From NCBI GenBank assembly GCA_019022495.1, contig JAFEKR010000014.1, positions 434,001 to 498,000 of the forward strand: a stretch of DNA of 64,000 nt. The letters run 5' to 3'. The translations under genes and the position numbers were made by a program. This stretch comes from Epichloe hybrida. Its lineage: Eukaryota > Ascomycota > Sordariomycetes > Hypocreales > Clavicipitaceae. The notes beneath the pieces were generated by a model. The model was not told the origin of the DNA. It did not search any database and worked only from the letters and a program-made list of their open reading frames with translations. Below, piece after piece: positions 12,601 to 25,900 of the stretch. Position 1 is the stretch's first letter. Every line of letters begins with the position of its first letter.

Positions 12601-13481
12601 TAATAGCTATTAGTATTAGCTAGTATTCCTTTTAAGTAAAAATTATATATCTAAGCATAAAAGCTATAGATAAGTTACTAATAGTTATAAGGACCCACTT
12701 ATAGACCTACTTTTATTAAAAATCCTCTCTATAAGTAAAGATTATAGATTTAAGTAAGAAAGCTAAAGATAAGTTAATAATAGCTTATATATAATTCTTT
12801 AAATTCTTTTTTTACTTTTTAGAAGCTTTTTATAGGTTTAAACTTAGCGGTTTTACTTTTCATTTAAGTAAAAAAGACTAAAAAGTTAAAGTAATTATTT
12901 ATAATTATAATAAAATAGTTATAAAGGTAAAGAACCTTCTATTATATAATTAAAAATTCTCGCTTTATAATAAGAACCTTATATATATAAATATATTATT
13001 TTTAGAATTATAATCTTATTTATATATTATAATAAATAATTTCTTTAGGGCAAATATTTTAACTAAAGCTAGAAAAACACACTAAAAAGGATAAGAAATC
13101 CGAAAAATAGATATTAAAGTTATAAAACCTTTAAGATATAGTAAAAAAATAAGTCTATAGATTAAGCCTATAATATATTATATTAAGCTACTTAGTACCT
13201 ATAATTAGCTTATTATTCTAAATTGAGTAAACCTTTACAAATTTATAAATAAATAAGTAAATTATATTAAAAAATGAGACTATCTTAGTTAGATTTTTCT
13301 CAGAATCTACTATAAAATAGATATATATAATACCCCGCTTTTCTTTTCCCTATTAATACATTGTATTGTATTGTATTTTTAATACAATACAATACACAAT
13401 ACAATACATAGGGCAATACAATACAATACAATACATCGAAGGGCCAAAAAATACAATACAATACAATACTACAATGCTCTG

Positions 13482-14814
13482 CTTATTACCTAATATAAAG
13501 TATAAGGTTTGAAATTAATTTAAATTTATTTTAAGCAACCTTATAGTAAGAGAATTCCTTATTAAATTATATAGTAAAGCCCTTCTTATAATCATAAGTT
13601 ATATCCTAAATTATATTATAAAGCTTATAGAGATTAATAAATAAATACCTAATATACCTCTTTATCTTATAATATAAGCTCTTAACTCTTTAGAAGGCTT
13701 AAATGCTAAAGTTAAGGTAAGTTTTTAGGGTATAGTTAGTAAATTAGTCTTACTATAGTATATAGGTCTTATTAAGGTAGTTAAGGATAGCTAAGATATA
13801 GTAATTAGTAGTAAATTATATAGAGAGTATATAGGAATTTAATCTCATATTACTAGTTAGGAAATATTATATCAAGATAATTCTATTAGGCTAAAAACTC
13901 CTTCTTTAAAGAAGCCTATATAATAGTAGTCTAAGCTTTAAGAATACTATTAGTAATGATATTAAAGGAAAAAAAGATAATAATTAAAGTGCTTATAAAG
14001 TAATAATATTACTTTATTTATCTTTATTATTAGTTACTACTATAAGTAAACTATACTAAATTTTATTATTACTATTCTTTTAGTTTTCTTATTATTTTAC
14101 TATTAGCTTATATGCCTTTTTTTTCTTTTAATTCTTAATAATTTTATACCTCTTAAGACTTTGATTCTATTATTTCTTAATATTTAGTATAATATTCTTT
14201 AGTATATACTACATATAAATTTGCTACTAAGTATATAGGAAGGTATTTTAAAGAGAGGTCTTTAGCGTAAATTTAAAATCTATAATAATAATAAATAGGT
14301 AACCAATTTAAGCCTTTACTTATACTACTTAAAGCGCTAAGAGAAACTATATATAAGCCTTAATATCTATACAAGCTACTAATCTAAATATAATACTAAA
14401 ATTTATATATAATGCTAAGATACTAGTGACTTATATTAGTAAGAGATTAAAGTAATTAACCTTATATATATTATCTATTTATAATAGCTTTAGATTTCTT
14501 CTCTAATCTTTAGTATAGTTATAATAAGTCTAGAATACCTAGTTAATTTTTCCTATATTACTATAATAAATTTTATAGTAAAATATATAGTGATCTATAA
14601 AGAGAATCTCTATAAAGGCTTATATTAATATTCTAGTGTAATATTTACCTAATTATAGCTTTCTTTAATAGAAAAAAATATCTAGGGTATTAATTAGAAG
14701 TTAAGAATACTTATATATAATTTACTTAGTAATTTACTTTACTATTAGTTATATTCCCTTACTCTTTATTTCTATTATCTTAAGAAGCCTTATAGGACTA
14801 AATTTTTACTAGCT
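13482..14814. other. Unclassified RIP-mutated relic
   Basis: AT-rich DNA between hAT element 1 and an LTR-like repeat. Its codon-like texture suggests a degraded transposon interior. No reverse transcriptase, integrase or transposase motif could be read. If the repeat at 14815 is an LTR, this may be the end of that element's interior. Confidence 0.3.
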
Positions 14815-14940
14815 TGTGAGAACAATGGTAGCTAGGCAAGAGGTATAGGGGCTCTAGTATATTAACTAAAGCTTGCTAAGTCTAAGTGTATTATACGTGC
14901 AAGTCACTAGCTTATAGCTAGTAGCTTGCTAGTATTATAT
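14815..14940 (+). repeat. LTR-like repeat B, truncated
   Basis: Begins TGTGAGAACAATGG and matches 52698-52820 in the same orientation and 21307-21190 in reverse. It stops where LTR A begins at 14941. It retains more GC than its surroundings. Confidence 0.55.
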
Positions 14941-15103
14941 TGTCATAGCTTGTACTAAAAGGTTAAAAACAAAGTGAAAGCTAAGACTATCGCAGTCACT
15001 GCTAGATAGATGCTAGCTAGGGGTAAGTATATAAAGGTTTTAATCTCTAACCTAGTACTAATAATATATATAATCTTTAATAAATACCTTACTTTATAAG
15101 CAC

Positions 15104-17820
15104 CAGAGTATTGCACTACAATGTGTATTGTATTGTATTGTTTGTATTGTATTATATTAAATACAATACAATATAAAATATAATACAAATAAAATACAAT
15201 ATAAATTATTTTATAGTAAATATAATAAATACAAATTAATTTGTAGTAACTACACTAACTACAAACAATACAAATGTATTATTATGTAAAAAAAAAGTAT
15301 AACTTTTTATTAACTAAGGTTATTATTAGGATTAATAGAAAATTAGTTAATAGAACCCTTATATTATTAGCTATTTTATCTAATTAGTTATATAATTTAT
15401 GATATTATACTATTTTATTAATTTTACTATAACTAGGGTTATATATAATATTATAACTTTTTAATAGTACTACTATACTTAATACTTTATTTTACTAATA
15501 TAGCTTAAAGAAAAACCTTCTTATTATATTATTTACTATTTTTATTAATTGTTTTCTATTTCTATAAATCATTATTATTACTTATTTAAAAAAAAAACTG
15601 TAAACTAAAGTAATTACATAAAATAAACTACTAATTAGCTTACTACAAGTACCTTATTATAGGTTATTATAGGTTATTATAGCTTAGAATAGCTAAGAAT
15701 ATCTTAGAATAGCTTATATTAGCTTAGAATAGCTTATATTAGCTTAGAATAGCTTATATTAGCTTATGTTAGCTTATATTAGCTTATACTAGGTTATAAT
15801 AGTATATTATAGCTTACAATAGCTTATAATAGCTTAAGATAGCTTAAGATAGCTTATAATAGCTTATAATAGCTTATACTAGCTTATACTAGCTTATAAT
15901 AGCTTATAATAGCTTATACTAGCTTAGAATAGCTTAGAATAGCTTATATTAGAATAGCTTAGAATAGCTTAGAATAGCTTAACATAGCTTAGAATAGCTT
16001 AGAATAGCTTATATTAGAATAGCTTAGAATAGCTTAGAATAGCTTAGAATAGCTTAGAATAGCTTAACATAGCTTAGAATAGCTTCTAATAGCTTATACT
16101 AGCTTATACTAGCTTATACTAGCTTAAGATAGCTTATACTAGCTTATACTAGCGTATACTAGCTTATAATAGCTTAATATAGCTTTTAATAGCTTAAGAT
16201 AGCTTATACTAGCTTATACTAGCTTATACTAGCTTATACTAGCTTATACTAGCTTAAGATAGCTTAAGATAGCTTAAGATAGCTTAAGATAGCTTAAGAT
16301 AGCTTATACTAGCTTATACTAGCTTATAATAGCGTATACTAGCTTATACTAGCGTATACTAGCTTATAATAGCTTAATATAGCTTATAATAGCTTTTAAT
16401 AGCTTAAGATAGCTTAGAATAGCTTAGAATAGCTTAAATTAGCTTAGACTAGCTTAGACTAGCTTATACTAGCTTAGAATAGCTTATACTAGCTTATAAT
16501 AGCTTATACTAGCTTATAATAGCTTAGAATAGCTTAGAATAGCTTAAATTAGCTTAGAATAGCTTAGAATAGCTTATATTAGCTTAGAATAGCTTATATT
16601 AGCTTATATTAGCTTATGTTAGCTTATGTTAGCTTAGAATAGCTTAGAATAGCTTAGAATAGCTTAGAATAGCTTAAAATACTAATATTACTTAGAATAT
16701 TATTAGTGTTAAAGTTTAATAAAATATATATAACTAATAAATAAGTAAAATATAAATACTAGTAATTATAAGTAAATTACTATAGTAAAAGCTATAGCTT
16801 TTAATAACTTAGTATTTTAAGGTTTTTAAAAATATTAATATTATAAAAATGTTTTCTTTTTTATGTTTTTTAAAATAATAATAAAAGTAAGATAATAGTA
16901 ATAATAGTAATAATAGTAACTAAGGTTATTAAATCTCTTATAATAAGTATAGTATATTATATAAAAGTTAGTCTTACTATTATTTTTAAAAATAAGTTAA
17001 ACTTATTTCTATAGCTTATTTAAGCTATATAGGGTAACTAAAATATACTATTAAGAATCTATTAAAATATTATAAATATTATAAATATTTTCTATTATAT
17101 TCTTTCTTTATATATTATTATAATAAGATATATAAAGTTACCATATATAACTTCTTAAAGCTTTAGAATTATAAAGCTTAAAGTAATATTTAATTAGTTT
17201 AAATAGTAAATAAATAGTTTAAGCTTTTTTTAAGTCCTTATTTTATTAATAATAATATTTAAGTACTAAGTATATAGTCTATTAACTTATAGATATTTAT
17301 TTAGATTTCTAATTTAATTTAATTATATTAGTTTAGGGTATTTTCTAATTAAATTAATTAAATTAATAAAGGAAATATAAATTAATTCCTAATAGTAGTA
17401 AATAAAATAATTAGAAGGTTTTTCTTAAAGTTATATTAGTAAAATAAAGTAATAAGTATAATAGTATTATTAAAAAGTTATAATATTATATTTAACACTA
17501 GTTATAGTAAAATGTTTAAAATAATATAATATTATAAATTATATAACTAATTAGATAAAATAGCTAATAATAAAAGGTTTCTATTAACTAATTCTCTTTT
17601 AATCCTAATAATAACCTTAGCTAATAAAAAGTCACACTTTTTTTTTTACCTAACAATACATTTGTATTGTTTGTAGTTAGTGTAGTTACTACACTCACTA
17701 CACTACAAAATAATTTGTATTTAATACAATATAATATAATAAATATAAATTTTTTTAAATACAATACAAATACAAATTTTTCCGAAAAAATACAATAAAT
17801 ACAATACAAACAATACTCTG
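15104..17820. mobile_element. hAT-like non-autonomous element 2
   Basis: Starts CAGAGTATTGCACTAC and ends CAATACTCTG. It is flanked by a perfect 8-bp target-site duplication ATAAGCAC (15096-15103 and 17821-17828). The empty site is visible in other LTR A copies. Terminal TATTG/CAATA arrays are interspersed with TACACTA-type units. The interior holds the decamer array and a segment (about 16700-17560) shared with elements 3 and 4. No transposase relic was seen, so it must have relied on a trans-acting hAT enzyme. Confidence 0.9.
15656..16675 (+). repeat. Expanded 10-bp minisatellite, about 1 kb
   Basis: Roughly 100 units of AGCTTANAAT-type decamers with patchy higher-order variation (GAAT, TACT, AAGAT, TATT variants in blocks). 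The register is kept through almost the whole array, with a few 15-bp irregularities near 15950-16020. It lies inside hAT element 2. Confidence 0.95.
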
Positions 17821-17935
17821 ATAAGCACATAGCTATCTTATAGCTAGCTAGCCTCTTTATTATTTATATAGCTTAAAGGTTCTCTAAAGACTTACTTTAA
17901 TAAATATCCTATCTTTAACCTTTACGCTCCTAATA

Positions 17936-19740
17936 TAATACCTCCCTTATATATAATTAACCTTAATTATAAAATAAGCTACTTACTTAGGGTATAATTA
18001 CTATAATAAAGCTTATAAAGAAAAATAAGATAGGATACCTTATATATAAACATATAAGTAAATAAAAAGAAATAATAATAATAATACTACTAATTAAAAA
18101 TAACCCCTTTATTATAGTTAGTAATATTTAAATAGTAGCTTATATATAGCTTTAATATAGTAAAATAAATATTATTACCTATTATATAGCTAGAAAAAAA
18201 AATAGATAACCTATATTAATTTTTATAATTAGTTTAAATAAATAAAGTACTTAATACTATAGTTCTAAATAGTATAACTAAAGGGCTTATATTATAGTTA
18301 CTATAAGTTTATAGCTATTAGGTATATACAAAACTCCTATTTATTAACTTTAATAGTATCTTATAGTAAGGATATATTTTCTATATTTATTAAGTCCTCT
18401 TTAAAATATTTAAGACTAGTTATATTAAATATATTATATAATTAAGTCTTAGGTAGTAATTTTAATTATTATATTAGTCTATAACTCCTAATTACCTTTT
18501 TAATCTTATAAGGGCCTAGGTACTTTATAGCTAGCTTTTTACTAGGGTATCTTAGGTTAATATTCTTTATTAATAGTAAAATCTAGTTACTAACTTTAAA
18601 CCTTATTAGAGTTCTTTTCTAGTTATAATATTTTTTATACTAAGTTTATAAGTTACTTAAAAGCTATTTAATTATAATATACTTCTCTTTTAGTACTAAA
18701 ACTTTACTTTTGTCTTAATTATTTACTAAAGAGATATTTACTATTACTTACTATAAACCTCTAGGATTATAACCTTATAATACCTTTACTAGTGTATAGC
18801 TATATATTAAGTAATTACTTATATTATATATACATTACATTATTAATAAGTTATTTACCTAATTAATTAATTTAGTATAAGTAAAAGCCCTTAAATAATA
18901 TTTTAAGACCTAGTTTAAACATTATATTTAACTATTCATCTAGGGGTAAAAAGTAATACTAAGTAGCTACTTAGTTATAAGAAAATAATAAAAAGTTATC
19001 TAAAAACCACTAATAAATATAGAACCTTAGTTTATTATAATACTTTCTAGGGCTTTATAGTCTTTAAAAATATATTCTAAGAATATAATTACTAGCTTAT
19101 TACTAGTTAGTTATATTAAAATAGGAATATAAATACTATATTTTATAAAATAGTTAATAATAACTAGAATTATATTATAAGTCTAATTTAAGTCTTTTAC
19201 TAGTAAAAGTCTAGTAATAAAATCTATTAATAATTCTTAAAAAAGGTAATTAAGCACTAGTAGTATAGCTAGCTTACTATATAGTTTATAATACCTTAGT
19301 TTTAAAGTCTAATAATTTATATAAGTACTAATATATACCTTTATATCTTTCTTTATTATTAGCTAATAATATTAGTTTATAATCTAATAAAGAGTTTTAC
19401 TTACTCCCTAGTACTTAGTAATAAGGTTATTATAAGTTAGTAATAAAATTTCTTTTCTTATACCTAGAGAAATAAAAATATAATTCTTAAATATTAATAG
19501 CTTAAAGAGTCTAATAAACTATATTTAGAATATAGCTATATTACTACTTTAAAGTAACTTTAATTAACTAATAGTAAAGTTATTACTTTATTATACTTTA
19601 TATAATAAGACTTAAATTAGGGATTTTAATTCTAAGCTCTTTTCTAAAAAGTTAAACTTAAACTTAAAAGAGGTTTTTTAAATAAATTAAATCCTAGCTA
19701 TAATATCTTTATAAGTAATTAGTTTAATAAATACTTTTAG
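17936..19740 (-). pseudogene. Gypsy integrase C-terminus relic
   Basis: On the minus strand, about 18620-18350 reads as the integrase C-terminal/chromodomain-proximal part of Ty3/Gypsy pol. It gives blocks resembling K-L-x-x-K-Y-x-G-P-Y-K-I and an N-Y-x-L-x-L-x-L-P stretch, through RIP stops. Reverse transcriptase is missing here, so the element is internally deleted. It sits between LTR A (14941-17935) and a partial LTR A (19757-19992). Confidence 0.65.
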
Positions 19741-19756
19741 TTTTATAAGGATATAA

Positions 19757-19992
19757 ATAAGTAATATATAAAGGTTTTAATCTCTAACCTAGCACTAATA
19801 ATATATGTAGACTTTAATAAATACCTTACTTTATAAGCATATAGCTATCTTATAGCTAGCTATCTTATAGCTAGCTATCTTATAGCTAGCTATCTTATAC
19901 CTAGCTAGCCTCTTTATTATTCGCATAGCCTAAAGGTTCTCCTAAGACCCGCTTTGATAAATATCCTATCTCTAACCTCTGCGCTCCTAATA
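19757..19992 (-). repeat. Partial LTR A with short internal tandem expansion
   Basis: Matches the LTR A copies from the GGTTTTAATCTCTAACC block to the CGCTCCTAA end but lacks the first 50-60 bp. It contains about three extra copies of a 16-bp unit (ATCTTATAGCTAGCTA) at about 19851-19905. It could be the 5' LTR of the internally deleted Gypsy. Confidence 0.6.
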
Positions 19993-21109
19993 ATAGGACA
20001 ATAAAATACGAAGTAACTTACTATCTTATATATATTACTATATTTATTACACTAAATATAATATTTTAATTATTTTCCTTTAGTTACTATACTAACTAAA
20101 GAATAAGGAAAACTATATATAATTACTAGTAAAAGAATCTTAATTAGTAAGTGCTTCTTAAAGTCTAAGTACTTAGTTTAAAGATAGTATATATATAAGT
20201 AAATATAAAAGTAAATTATATTTAGCTTTGAGAAGCCCTCTTTTATACGTACGAGAGGGGGGGGGGGGGGGCTAGTTGTGATATTGGCTAGAAAACGAAG
20301 CATAAGACAAGCAAACGCATAGATAGTGCGTGACTAATCTAGGAGCGGAACCACCTAGCCACTAGGCCTAAATCACCTACCCCTTACTATAATTAAATAA
20401 AACCATATGCTTAGACTTTATAAGACATCTAGACTAGTACTAGGCTAGATTTAGCTAAAAAGTAAGGTACTAGAAGAGTTAGAAGTAAAGTAAATAAAAA
20501 GTAAATTATTATTATAAATCTAAATTTACTATGCCTTAGGGTAAAGTAAGGGATATAAAGCTAGGTTAGAGTAAGACTAAACTAGCACTAAAGGGAGCTA
20601 GTTAGGACTATTACTATATATTTTCCTTTTCTTTTTTATTTTCTTTAGGATAAGGCTAGCGTAAGCTAGTAATAAATACCTATAATTAGTTACACCTAAC
20701 GTGGCGTAGACTTAGAAAAGGGTTAGCGCTAGCTTATTTACAGACATAAGAGGGTTTTTCTTCCTAGTAAAGGGTTTTCCCTCTTAACTAAGCGGCTGGA
20801 GTACTAGGAACAGCTATATAGTTAGCTAGCTATCGTAAAGAATATATAAATATATATTTAGCTTTATAGTAAAAGGATATAAATTAAGAGTTAAAGAGTT
20901 AAGGTAAATAAAGTATAAATAAGGTTAATTAAAGTTAACTATATTTACTAAAGGAAAAAGTTTATAATATAATAAGGAGTTATAAATAAAATTATATATA
21001 AGCGCTATCTATTATTTATTATTATTTTAATTTAGCTAATACTTAGTAAATAGCTATAGGGTACTTAATAAAAGCTATTTAAAAGCCTAGCTATAAGTAA
21101 GGGGGTAAT
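19993..21109. other. Unclassified, mixed-composition relic
   Basis: No gene was recognised. RIP is weaker than on either side in 20270-20400 and 20690-20830, where CpG and CpA survive. It contains a run of 15 G at 20257-20271. A stretch near 20790 resembles 21680 (CTCTTAACTAAGC), suggesting another Gypsy-related fragment. Confidence 0.35.
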
Positions 21110-21307
21110 TATAAGGCCTTACTTATAATAATAGGTGCACTAGCGCACCCTATAGGCTAGTAAGGCCCTAGGGCTAGGTTTACGTAACACTAGCAAGCCA
21201 CTAGCTATAAGACAGTAACTTATATGCATAATATACTTAGACCTAGCAAGCTTTAGTTAATGTACTAGAGCCCCTATACCTCTTGCCTAGCTACTATTGT
21301 TCTCACA
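21110..21307 (-). repeat. LTR-like repeat B, inverted copy
   Basis: Reverse complement of the repeat at 52698-52906 and 14815-14940. On the minus strand it begins TGTGAGAACAATAG and ends GGCCTTATA. The flanking 5-mers (GTAAT and TGTTA) do not match. The following bases (21308-21335) resemble the start of LTR A, suggesting a rearranged junction. Confidence 0.5.
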
Positions 21308-21404
21308 TGTTAGGAGTGCAGAGGTCAATATATATTACTTTCTCCTAGAAATTACCCTTATTTAGCTAATCTTTTACTAAATTTATAGTAGCTAACTAGC
21401 CTCT

Positions 21405-21674
21405 TGTCATGGCTTGCACTAAAAGGTTAAGAACGAAGTAATAGCTAAGACTATTACAGTCACTACTAGATAAATACTAGCTAGGGGTAGGTGCGTAAAG
21501 GTTTTAATCTCTAACCTAGCACTAATAATATATATAGTCTTTAATAAATACCTTGCTTTATAAGCATATAGCTATCTTATAGCTAGCTAGCCTCTTTATT
21601 ATTTACATAGCCTAAAGGTTCTCTAAAGACCCGCTTTGATAAACATCCTATCTCTAACCTCTGCGCTCCTAACA
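21405..21674 (-). repeat. Solo LTR A, TSD CCTCT
   Basis: Exactly 270 bp, starting TGTCATGG and ending CTCCTAACA on the plus strand. It is flanked by the 5-bp duplication CCTCT (21400-21404 and 21675-21679). It lies inside the old Gypsy element and is less RIP-damaged than its surroundings. A solo LTR forms by recombination between the two LTRs of a full element. Confidence 0.9.
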
Positions 21675-21679
21675 CCTCT

Positions 21680-22705
21680 TAACTAAGCTACTCTAGCCTC
21701 TAAAGCTCTCTCTATAGTAACTAGGGTATTTTCCTTCCCTAAAGGTATCTTACTAAGCCTCTTTACTAAGACTAAGGTATTTTCCTTCTCTAAAGGTATT
21801 TTACTATATTTTCTTTAATATATTAAGACTAAGGTATTTTCCTCCCTTAAAGGTATCTTACTATATTTTCTCTTATATATTAGTATATTTTCTTTTACTA
21901 GTTCTTTAGTAACTACTATTTTCTTTTAAAGTTCTAGTAAAAGTATTTTATTTATTAGGGGTTTACCTTTATAATTAGACTATCTTAATAGTGTATTTAC
22001 TAGGTTACTTTTCCTAGGTTTATACCTAATTATAAAGTAAAAGAGGTAAAGAAATATATACTATTTAGCTTACCTTTTATTTAGCTTTTATTACCTTATA
22101 AAAATCTATAATTTATAGTAATCTAATAGGACCTTTACTAGGGTTACTATACCTTTAATATAGTATTACTAATATTTAAATAACTTTATTATAGTAAGTA
22201 GCTTTTAATTTACTATACTATAATTATATTTAATATTTATAAACTTCCTTAACTAAAATACTATAAAATACTATTAGCTTTTATTATCCTATTAAGATAA
22301 GATTCTTACTATTATATAAACTAAAGTATTTATCTTAATATATACTAGCTAACTTAAGTTATAATAATAAAGGAAAGGTACTTATTAAAAGGTATCCTTT
22401 AGCTAGTTAAATACTAGCTATTCCCTTTTCTTAAATATAAACTTCCTAGTCTAAATACTATTTTAACTACCTTTTATTAGTATATATAAGAGTGCTATAA
22501 TCCTAGAGTATTAGTAAATAAACCTTTAGTAAAAGTTATAAAATCCTAGAAAAGACTATATATTTTTAAAGCTTATAAGCTTCTTTTAATCTTAGATTAT
22601 ATTTACTCTATATATATCTATTAAAATAATATTAACTAATAAAATAAACCCTAGGAATTTTACTAATTCCTAGTAAAATAAACACTTTAAGGGTTTTATA
22701 TATAG
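21680..22705 (-). pseudogene. Old Gypsy element: reverse transcriptase/RNase H segment
   Basis: On the minus strand this continues the Gypsy pol of 30156-29607 across the Copia A insertion (duplicated TATAG). It reads a K-C-L-F-Y block, then F-L-G-F-I, the F-L-G-F-x-N-F-Y-x-R-F-I motif and an RNase H region with an E-L-L-A-I-like block, all through RIP stops. The left part (about 21700-21960) is a degraded linker or integrase start. Inactive. Confidence 0.75.
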
Positions 22706-22991
22706 TGTTAGTTACACCAAGGAACGTTACACTAGTGCGAAGGGGTTGAATTCAATGAAGTTAATGATAATAGCTAATAATAGAGAGAAGAGAAGAGGGA
22801 GAAGGAGAGGAATCTAGCTAGAAGAGAAGGTAGGCAAAAAGGGGGAAAAGTGGGGCTACAGTGCGGTGCCACTGCTAACGGAGCGGGGTAGCTTACGATG
22901 CATTTAATCGCATTGCGTGCATCCCTTTGGTGACTCTACCCTTTAGCCACGGTTAGACTATCTATTATCTAAAGGTCTAAAGGAAGCCACA
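22706..22991 (-). repeat. Copia A 3' LTR
   Basis: 286 bp, starting TGTTAGTTACACC and ending AAGCCACA on the plus strand. It matches 29316-29601 over its whole length with mainly C/T and G/A differences. Confidence 0.95.
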
Positions 22992-25900
22992 CTAGTAGTC
23001 TCTCTTTTCTTCGTAGCTAAAGGAGCCTAAAAACGCAATAAAAATCGAATTAAAGGAAAGTGTACATAAGTAAATCCCTTAATAGGAATCCACGGTTCTT
23101 ATTAGCTATCATGGCTTTAGTTATTCTAATTAACCTAGTTATTATAATCTATACTTACATGCCTATTATATTAATCCTCCTCTCCGCCTAACCTTATAGG
23201 TCTCTTAACCTATCCTTCCACATAAATTATTAATTCATTTAAATTAATTAAGGTTAAAAGGGCTGAATTTAGCAATGCCTTTATTATCGCATTAGCTAGA
23301 TTGTCGCCGCCGTTAATCTATCTAACTTCGTAGACTTCCCTCCTCTTATATAACTACTAAAGGGCTATAATATTAATTATTAGCCACTTCTCTTTTATTA
23401 TACCTAGCTTTATAAGGCATTTATATAATAAGAAAGAGTCCGTATAGAGAATTATTAGGATCTAAGGTATCTTTAATTAGTCTGTGATTATTTAAAGGGT
23501 GGTAAATATTACGTACGCGATATTAGCACCTTAAACCATGCTATATAGCTTAGATGCAAGTGCGCTATAGGTCACACGCTTGCTTTTTATAGAGCTATAT
23601 GTAATAATATTCCCTTTTAAGATAAAGGTATTATTCTCCTTTATTACTTTATTACTAATTATAATAATATATCTGATCTATAAACTTAGATCTTTATTAT
23701 TAGCAAGGGACCTATTTACAAATACAAAGAGCTTTGCTTCTTTAAGAGTTAAGGGGATATACTACAATCCCCGCTACTAATACTTAATTTGCTACTTAAG
23801 GCGTTTATTAAGTCATGAGATATTATTAGCAAAGGGTTCTTAGTGTTATGCGGTAATTAACAGGTTATATAATGCCTCTAGTTAACAGACTATTATAATA
23901 TAACTTCCTTAGGCTCTTTACTTTACATAATCTTACCTTACTATTAGTAATTAAGGGTTAATTTCCTTAATCTTCTAACTTTAGCCTTTTTAGGTTAGGG
24001 TTAGGGAGTTATTAGCATTCTAGGTTAAGATATAGCTATTAAAGATAAGGGGATTCGCAGTTATAAGGCATTGTATTTCTTTAGCTATAAACTTTGCCTT
24101 CTAGAGCTCTTTTTCTTCTTTCTTAAAGAAGTTATTATCACTAAGGCCTAGCGTGTTATTTATTTACATCCCTATAATGCTAAAGAGGTTTTTATTATTT
24201 AGGGTTGTGATTAGTAGGTAGGGATTATATATTAAGGTTATTATATTAAGATTATCCCTGTGGTAGCGAAAATATATTACTTACTAGTAGGTTCTAGCCT
24301 CTATAATCCCGTAGAGGGGCTTAATAACCTCTATTATTATGCCTTTTAGAAAGAGGTATGCAATTTACTTTAGTAACTTCACGATAATTAGCCTATTTAG
24401 GGTTATTTAGGATTAAACATAAGCTTACGTGATATCTTATAGCCAAAGGTAAATTCCCTTCCGCTTTAATAATAGAGTAAGGGCCACGATAATCCGTTAG
24501 CTTAATCGCTGTATTATTGGCAATTAGGTTAAGATAGCCTCTTTTCCTCTATTATTATGCCCTTGCATAATGAGGCGCAATTTCTTATATAGCGTTTTAG
24601 TGCCTTTACCTTTAATCTCTTAGATTATATAAGAATTAAAGATCTAGTGGCCTCTATGCTTTACTAGATTAAATATTATAAATCTAAACACATTATAAGC
24701 TTATAATGTATTAATCTTAGCTTAATTAGATTATTTAAAGGGGCTCCCTAGGGTTATAATCTTTCCCTCTTAGCAAAGTTAAAGGGTAAGGTTTTAGTTA
24801 GCCTTTTCTTTTACTATAAGAAATACTACGCTTAGTATTTCTCTAGCTATAATCTCCTTAATTAATACTTCCTCTTAGTCTTTATTAATAAATATAAGGG
24901 GCTTTATAAGTCTAATAAGCTCCTTAGGATTATAAACCTAGGCCTTAGTTACCTTTACTTTTACTTCCCTAAGGCTACTAGCTTTATAGCTTTCTATAGG
25001 GGTAGCTTTAGCTACCTTAAGGCTTGCTATAGGTTCTTTAACTCTATAGCTTCCTATAGGATTACCTTTAGCCTTAATAGCCTTTATAGGCTTCTTTATG
25101 CCCTTATTAATATAAAATTAAACTATAAGGTTTTTCCTTAGCCTCCCTTACTTTCTCTTTACTAGTATCTCTTTTTTTTCTTCCTTTACCTTACTACCCT
25201 TTATAGGTAGCTTATTCCCCTAGGCCTCCTTAACCCCTTCTTATAATAAAACTATAGTATTAGAGGGGGCTATAGCATAGGAAGGGGCTATATTATAGGC
25301 AGGGACCTCTAGGCCTAGGTTATGCTCCCTAATATCCTAAAGGCTTTGCTTATTAGCCCCTATATACTATAAGTCCTTATAGTATAGCTTTACTACTATA
25401 GAGCAGAACTTAGCTAAGCTACAGGGCATCTTAACTATATAGGTCTCCCTATTAGTAGCTAATAGCTTATAAGGGCTATGCTATTTACCTTTTTCTCTTT
25501 ACATATATACATTAGTTTGCAGTAGTAGCTAATATATTAGTAATGTGTTAGGGCTATTCTAGGCGCTAAGAGCCTTATAGACTTACCTCTTAGCTAGGTA
25601 ATAGCGGACTTTATTAGTTACCTTCTAAATTACTTTAGCTTATTAAATAATAGAGACACTTAGTAGTGACTTATCTATTATCTATAGGTAAGCTCTAAAG
25701 ACTAGTAAAGTTAGCATAAGGCTATTAAGGCTTACTAAGTTATTAATAGCTTTAATAGCTATCTAGAGTTACTACTTAGGAGTAATTTCCTTACTAATTA
25801 AGTCTATAATAATATTATAGGCCTAGTAAAGAGGTCTATAATATCTCTTAACCTTTCTAATACTATTATAGGCTTTAATAAGTATCTTATTAATATTAAT

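Larger units (their letters stand above)
11189..13481. mobile_element. hAT-like non-autonomous element 1 (contains repeat X copy 2)
   Basis: Left terminus starts CAGAGTATTGCACTACAATG and the right terminus ends AATGCTCTG. Both match the hAT terminal consensus (YARNG inverted). Dense TATTG/CAATA pentamer arrays sit inside both ends (about 11206-11335 and 13357-13475). The 11336-11630 interior matches element 2 (15240-15560). An X insertion occupies 11634-12388 and a decamer array lies at 12502-12600. Flanking 8-mers (CCCTTAGG and CTTATTAC) do not match, so the two ends may derive from different insertions or a rearrangement. Confidence 0.6.
14941..17935 (-). repeat. LTR A (270 bp) split by hAT element 2
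   Basis: Without the hAT and its 8-bp duplication, this repeat is exactly 270 bp, the same as the solo copies at 21405-21674 and 36894-37163. On the minus strand it begins TRTTAGGAGCG and ends with TGACA. A purine run lies just outside it (about 17939-17952 on the minus strand), next to the integrase relic. It is therefore probably the 3' LTR of the minus-strand Gypsy fragment 17936-19740. Confidence 0.7.

Noticed and set aside
15656..16675. CRISPR-like array
   Set aside because: 10-bp head-to-tail repeats without spacers in a eukaryotic transposon; a minisatellite.
20330..20395. tRNA-like stretch with a GGTGG/GGTTC look on the minus strand
   Set aside because: No acceptor stem pairing or T arm could be formed; probably a chance match in a weakly RIP-mutated patch.
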